In this document: positions 5,168-7,664 of the stretch, in pieces
Layout: every line of letters begins with the position of its first letter
Position numbering within the stretch: position 1 is the first letter of the stretch
Translations under genes and position numbers: made by a program
Assembly (NCBI GenBank): GCA_027031185.1
Contig: JALVEF010000429.1
Location: 1-7,664, forward strand
DNA from: Saprospiraceae bacterium
GTDB lineage: Bacteria; Bacteroidota; Bacteroidia; Chitinophagales; Saprospiraceae
Direction of reading: 5' to 3'
Length of the DNA stretch: 7,664 bases
The notes under the pieces: model-generated
Database searches by the model: none
Told to the model about the DNA's origin: nothing
The model's input: the letters and a program-made list of their open reading frames with translations, nothing else

Positions 5168-7664
5168 CTAATTGGCCAGGAGTAGTTTCTTCGCTGCCAA
5201 CAAAACCCCTCCCTGCCGGATTTGCACGATGTAAAAACCGCGCGGCAGGCCCGCCACGGAAAATGTCGCCCCGCCATCGCGTACCTGCCGGCGCCATACC
5301 GGGCGGCCGAGTGCATCATAAATCCACAACTCACCGTCATCGGCATCCGGCAGGCGTATGGTCAGTTTCGTCGAAGCGGGATTGGGATACAGGCGCACCG
5401 GCGCGCTCCCGGGCGTTTGCCCGGCAGCCATAACACATTCGCCGTCATGATAGACGTAGATACCGGCGCACTCCGCTTCGCAACTGTTGTAATAAGTCAC
5501 CGAATCACTCCCGCACACCGGCTCATACAAACCAAAGCAAGCACAATCCCGACACGGGAATTCCATCAGAAAATACTGCGGCTCCGTGCCGTCTGCCATG
5601 CTCATCTTGCCGTCCCAGGGATGGAACAACGCATAGTCATTGGCATCCGTATTGACGCCACACCACGTACACGTGGTATCAAACTCTCCATACGTGAGTG
5701 GTTCGCCGGAGGCCCATACCAGCTGGCCCTCTTGCGCATCATCCGATAGCCCGACGTAGGCCAATTCAAAAATCTGACCGCGTAGAAATTCATTTTCCTC
5801 CTTCGTCTCGATACTTGTCAGGTAGCCCCCGTGCTGTGCACAGTACTGACGCGCTTCATCATAGGTGGCTTTGAACTTGGACTGAAAATAGTTATGCCCC
5901 CGGAAAGTACCTGAAAAATGAAAATTGTACCGGTTGAAATGGCACGTACCAATCCCGCCTCCCGAGCTGGCCACTTTGATAATCTTTGCGCAATGAACTT
6001 CGTTGCCGCAGTCGTCCGTCGCCTTATAGCCAATCACATGAAAGCCGAAATCGAAAAAGCTGCCGGGCGCCTGTCCTACCGTCAGGCTGATACTGGCATT
6101 ACCACAGTCGGACGCTACGACCGGATCCGGCCAGCTGACGATGGCGCCCCCGTCGGACTCCGGCGCCGTGACTTCGATTTCCTGCCCGCCGGGACAAGTG
6201 AGCATCAATTGCTGATCGTTGAGCGGCTCTTCCGTGAAAAACACCGGGCTGCCGTCCAGGGCGATGTCTTGGGAAGAGATGAGCGTCTCCAGTTCCGTCT
6301 CGCCATAATTCCACGCTTTCCGGTACAATTGTGTAGGGAAAGTGGCAGGAAACGAATACGTCGCCGCCGCGTCTTCCGACAGGTCCGTTTGAGTGGCTGC
6401 CCATAGCACATAAACCCGCTGGCCGTTTTTGCGGATGTATGCGCCGCCGCGCACGCCGGCGGGCAGGTTCATCGCCGCAGACAGCGCCGTATCCCGATGC
6501 GCACCAAACATAATCCGCGAGAAAGTGCGCAAGGCGATGCCCTCGTCGTTGATCGTTTGGTCATAAGGCTCGATGTCGTTGAGATTTTGGTACAGCCCCA
6601 TCAAGTCAAACTCGCCCTGCGCATCCGACTCCTTGCGACGCTCGCCCAGGTCAAAGACGTGGATTTGCGCCACCCGTCGGTCCATCGCCAGAAGCGAGGC
6701 TTTGATGATGTAGTTGCGTTGAAGCGTATCGGAGCCAAAAGAATCGCCAAACTTCTTCCGCGACACGTTGATTTCCGTCACGATGGATAACTTCTTCGGG
6801 TAGGTCACGCCATCGTAGCCATATTGGGCCAGCAGCATCTGGCGCTTGTCCAGGCGATCGGCGAAGCCATCCACCGCCGCATCCGAATGCCGGAAGTAGT
6901 CAAAGCTCTGTGTGGTATTGTTCCACTTGCGGATGCTGCCGTCAATGCTCGGATAGATATGATACCCCATCACATCGAAATAGGCTCCCCCTTTGAGCGG
7001 ATAGTCGGCAGTGACCGCACCGCCGGCGGGATTGTCCGTATTGCGCAAGATGACATCCAAAAAGCTATCGTTGCCCACACCGGCCAGCACGACATAGTCA
7101 TCGGGCCGCACGGACTTCACCACTTCATAGGTGATCCGCAGGCAGCGGATAAAGTGCTGCACGGGCGCGCGGATGATAATATCACAAGGATCCGGGTCAT
7201 TTTCCCACCAGTTGCCCGGCTGTCCGGGCTGCAGCCAGCTCTTGTAACCGGACAAGTCAAAACCCGGCTCATTCCACACTTCCCAAAAGCGGACGTCATC
7301 GCCAAACTTTTGCGCCAAAGTATAGACATAGTAGGCGAAATAATTGTGCTCGTTGACCGGCGTACCGTGCTGGCCGTCATCCCAAATCGGCTCATACAGA
7401 TTGAGAAACATTTGCGTCTTGACCGGATCGCCCGGACAATAGTCCACCGTATCGCGATGGTCGGGATGGGCGTAGCCGACAAACAGCGTATTGTCTTCTA
7501 CACCGGCAGCCTTGTAATAGTCATACACCGAACGCCAGGCATCATACGTCCAGACCAGTGCAAACGACTCCGGCAGTCCCCCGCGAACCGCCTTCACCCC
7601 GGCCCCTTTAACGCCCGCAGCCGGATTGCCGGCGGCCAGGTCTGTCAGCGTAAAATTGTCCCAA
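5168..7664 (-). CDS. Secreted multidomain glycosidase-like protein, 5' end missing (GH-A-like barrel / HYR / C-type lectin / Kazal / T9SS)
   Basis: This is the C-terminal 831 residues of a gene open to the right edge; its start lies outside. Counting from the valine codon at 7597, the parts in order are as follows. Residues 1-370: a TIM-barrel glycosidase-like region with FWEVWNEPGFD (general acid/base candidate E110), GYHIYPS (211-217) and SIVTEINVS (nucleophile candidate E275), the pattern of clan GH-A. Residues 371-457: a beta region with GGAYIRKNGQRVYVLW and ending GSPVFFTEE. Residues 458-543: a HYR domain (LTCPGGQEIEV ... GYKATDDCGNEV). Residues 551-682: a C-type lectin domain (TYDEARQYCAQHGGYLTSI, YVGLSDD, GEPLTYGEF, FLMEFPC). 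Residues 685-721: a Kazal-like six-cysteine domain (YEPVCGSDSVTYYNSC). Residues 734-809: a type A T9SS sorting domain (LYPNP, IYDALGRPV, GLPRGFYIVQI, AKKLLLAN). The protein is expected to be exported, then secreted through T9SS and anchored or released at the cell surface, with lectin and HYR parts aiding adhesion. The exact glycosidase family and substrate are not recognisable. Confidence 0.9.
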   Translation of the reverse strand, partial: WDNFTLTDLAAGNPAAGVKGAGVKAVRGGLPESFALVWTYDAWRSVYDYYKAAGVEDNTLFVGYAHPDHRDTVDYCPGDPVKTQMFLNLYEPIWDDGQHGTPVNEHNYFAYYVYTLAQKFGDDVRFWEVWNEPGFDLSGYKSWLQPGQPGNWWENDPDPCDIIIRAPVQHFIRCLRITYEVVKSVRPDDYVVLAGVGNDSFLDVILRNTDNPAGGAVTADYPLKGGAYFDVMGYHIYPSIDGSIRKWNNTTQSFDYFRHSDAAVDGFADRLDKRQMLLAQYGYDGVTYPKKLSIVTEINVSRKKFGDSFGSDTLQRNYIIKASLLAMDRRVAQIHVFDLGERRKESDAQGEFDLMGLYQNLNDIEPYDQTINDEGIALRTFSRIMFGAHRDTALSAAMNLPAGVRGGAYIRKNGQRVYVLWAATQTDLSEDAAATYSFPATFPTQLYRKAWNYGETELETLISSQDIALDGSPVFFTEEPLNDQQLMLTCPGGQEIEVTAPESDGGAIVSWPDPVVASDCGNASISLTVGQAPGSFFDFGFHVIGYKATDDCGNEVHCAKIIKVASSGGGIGTCHFNRYNFHFSGTFRGHNYFQSKFKATYDEARQYCAQHGGYLTSIETKEENEFLRGQIFELAYVGLSDDAQEGQLVWASGEPLTYGEFDTTCTWCGVNTDANDYALFHPWDGKMSMADGTEPQYFLMEFPCRDCACFGLYEPVCGSDSVTYYNSCEAECAGIYVYHDGECVMAAGQTPGSAPVRLYPNPASTKLTIRLPDADDGELWIYDALGRPVWRRQVRDGGATFSVAGLPRGFYIVQIRQGGVLLAAKKLLLAN
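5171..5398 (-). other. T9SS type A C-terminal sorting domain (region of the large gene)
   Basis: The last 76 residues form the sorting signal read by the type IX secretion system: LYPNPASTKLTIRL, then DGELWIYDALGRPVWRR, then GLPRGFYIVQIRQGG, and a basic-hydrophobic end AAKKLLLAN. The family's usual layout is fully met. It directs passage across the outer membrane and implies a T9SS elsewhere in the genome. Confidence 0.95.
5435..5545 (-). other. Kazal-like domain (region of the large gene)
   Basis: Six cysteines occur in the spacing C-x-C-x7-C-x10-C-x3-C-x10-C with the family signature YEPVCGSDSVTYYNSC. By alignment to ovomucoid domains the inhibitory P1 position is a glycine (FGLYEPV; second residue after the second cysteine), which is uncommon in strong protease inhibitors. 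Confidence 0.85.
5552..5947 (-). other. C-type lectin-like domain (region of the large gene)
   Basis: About 130 residues with the family layout: a GHNYF strand, the helix TYDEARQYCAQHGGYLTSI, a second helix EENEFLRGQIF, YVGLSDD in place of WIGL, then VWASGEPLTYGEF and the closing FLMEFPC. The WND motif is replaced by WDGKM (661-665), so calcium-dependent sugar binding is uncertain. Confidence 0.85.
5969..6226 (-). other. HYR domain (region of the large gene)
   Basis: An immunoglobulin-like repeat with LTCPGGQEIEV at its start, the VSWPDPVVASDCGN centre and a VIGYKATDDCGNEVHC ending, the standard pattern of HYR domains. In Bacteroidota these often sit between a catalytic region and a T9SS signal, probably as adhesion or spacer modules. 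Confidence 0.88.

Noticed and set aside
5153..5177. Inverted repeat GGCTAATTA / TAATTGGCC around the stop codon of the secreted-protein gene
   Set aside because: It is AT-rich with one mismatch and no following U-run on the - strand, so a terminator cannot be supported.
4960..5433. 157-residue + strand open frame starting at TTG near the copy C promoter-like box
   Set aside because: It lies largely antisense to the conserved T9SS sorting domain, has an Arg/Pro-rich shadow composition and no domain signals. An RNA from this point is more plausible than a protein.

Overview
The window looks like chromosomal DNA of a Bacteroidota species, probably of the Saprospiraceae/Lewinella type (order Saprospirales). 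The grounds are: a very large secreted protein ending in a type IX secretion (T9SS) sorting domain and carrying HYR and C-type lectin modules; an ExbB / small membrane protein / ExbD / ExbD cluster; genes without Shine-Dalgarno sequences; and a TAnnTTTG-type promoter box in front of the first gene. The lineage is inferred from gene content, not from a marker gene.

Layout. Bases 1-600 hold no gene. They are a dense patch of intergenic repeats: two copies of an 82-bp unit headed by a 15-bp hairpin, two identical 38-bp units, and eight further short palindromes. The patch ends in a repeat and a likely promoter, directly before a TatD-family metal-dependent DNase gene (632-1402, +). A tRNA-Ser(GGA) gene (1586-1676) follows after a gap. 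Then comes a compact + strand cluster: ExbB/TolQ-like proton channel (1725-2462), a four-helix membrane protein of unknown function (2526-2945) and two different ExbD-like proteins (2961-3512, 3530-4003). These genes probably form one energy-transducing inner-membrane complex that passes proton-motive force to an envelope partner; no TonB gene is in view. A perfect 20-bp inverted repeat (4041-4084) ends this cluster and also serves the convergent DUF937 gene (4096-4707, -).

The 4708-5167 gap carries a second copy of the repeat found upstream of tatD, in the same orientation relative to its own downstream gene, then a diverged third copy facing the other way, and a GC-rich stem-loop. The rest of the window (5168-7664, -) is the C-terminal 831 residues of a gene running off the right edge. 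It encodes a glycoside-hydrolase-like TIM barrel, a beta region, a HYR domain, a C-type lectin domain, a Kazal-like domain and a T9SS sorting domain.

No CRISPR array, transposase, phage gene or known defence system is visible. The most unusual items are the modular secreted protein and the intergenic repeat families. I see no clear sign of a wholly new system.
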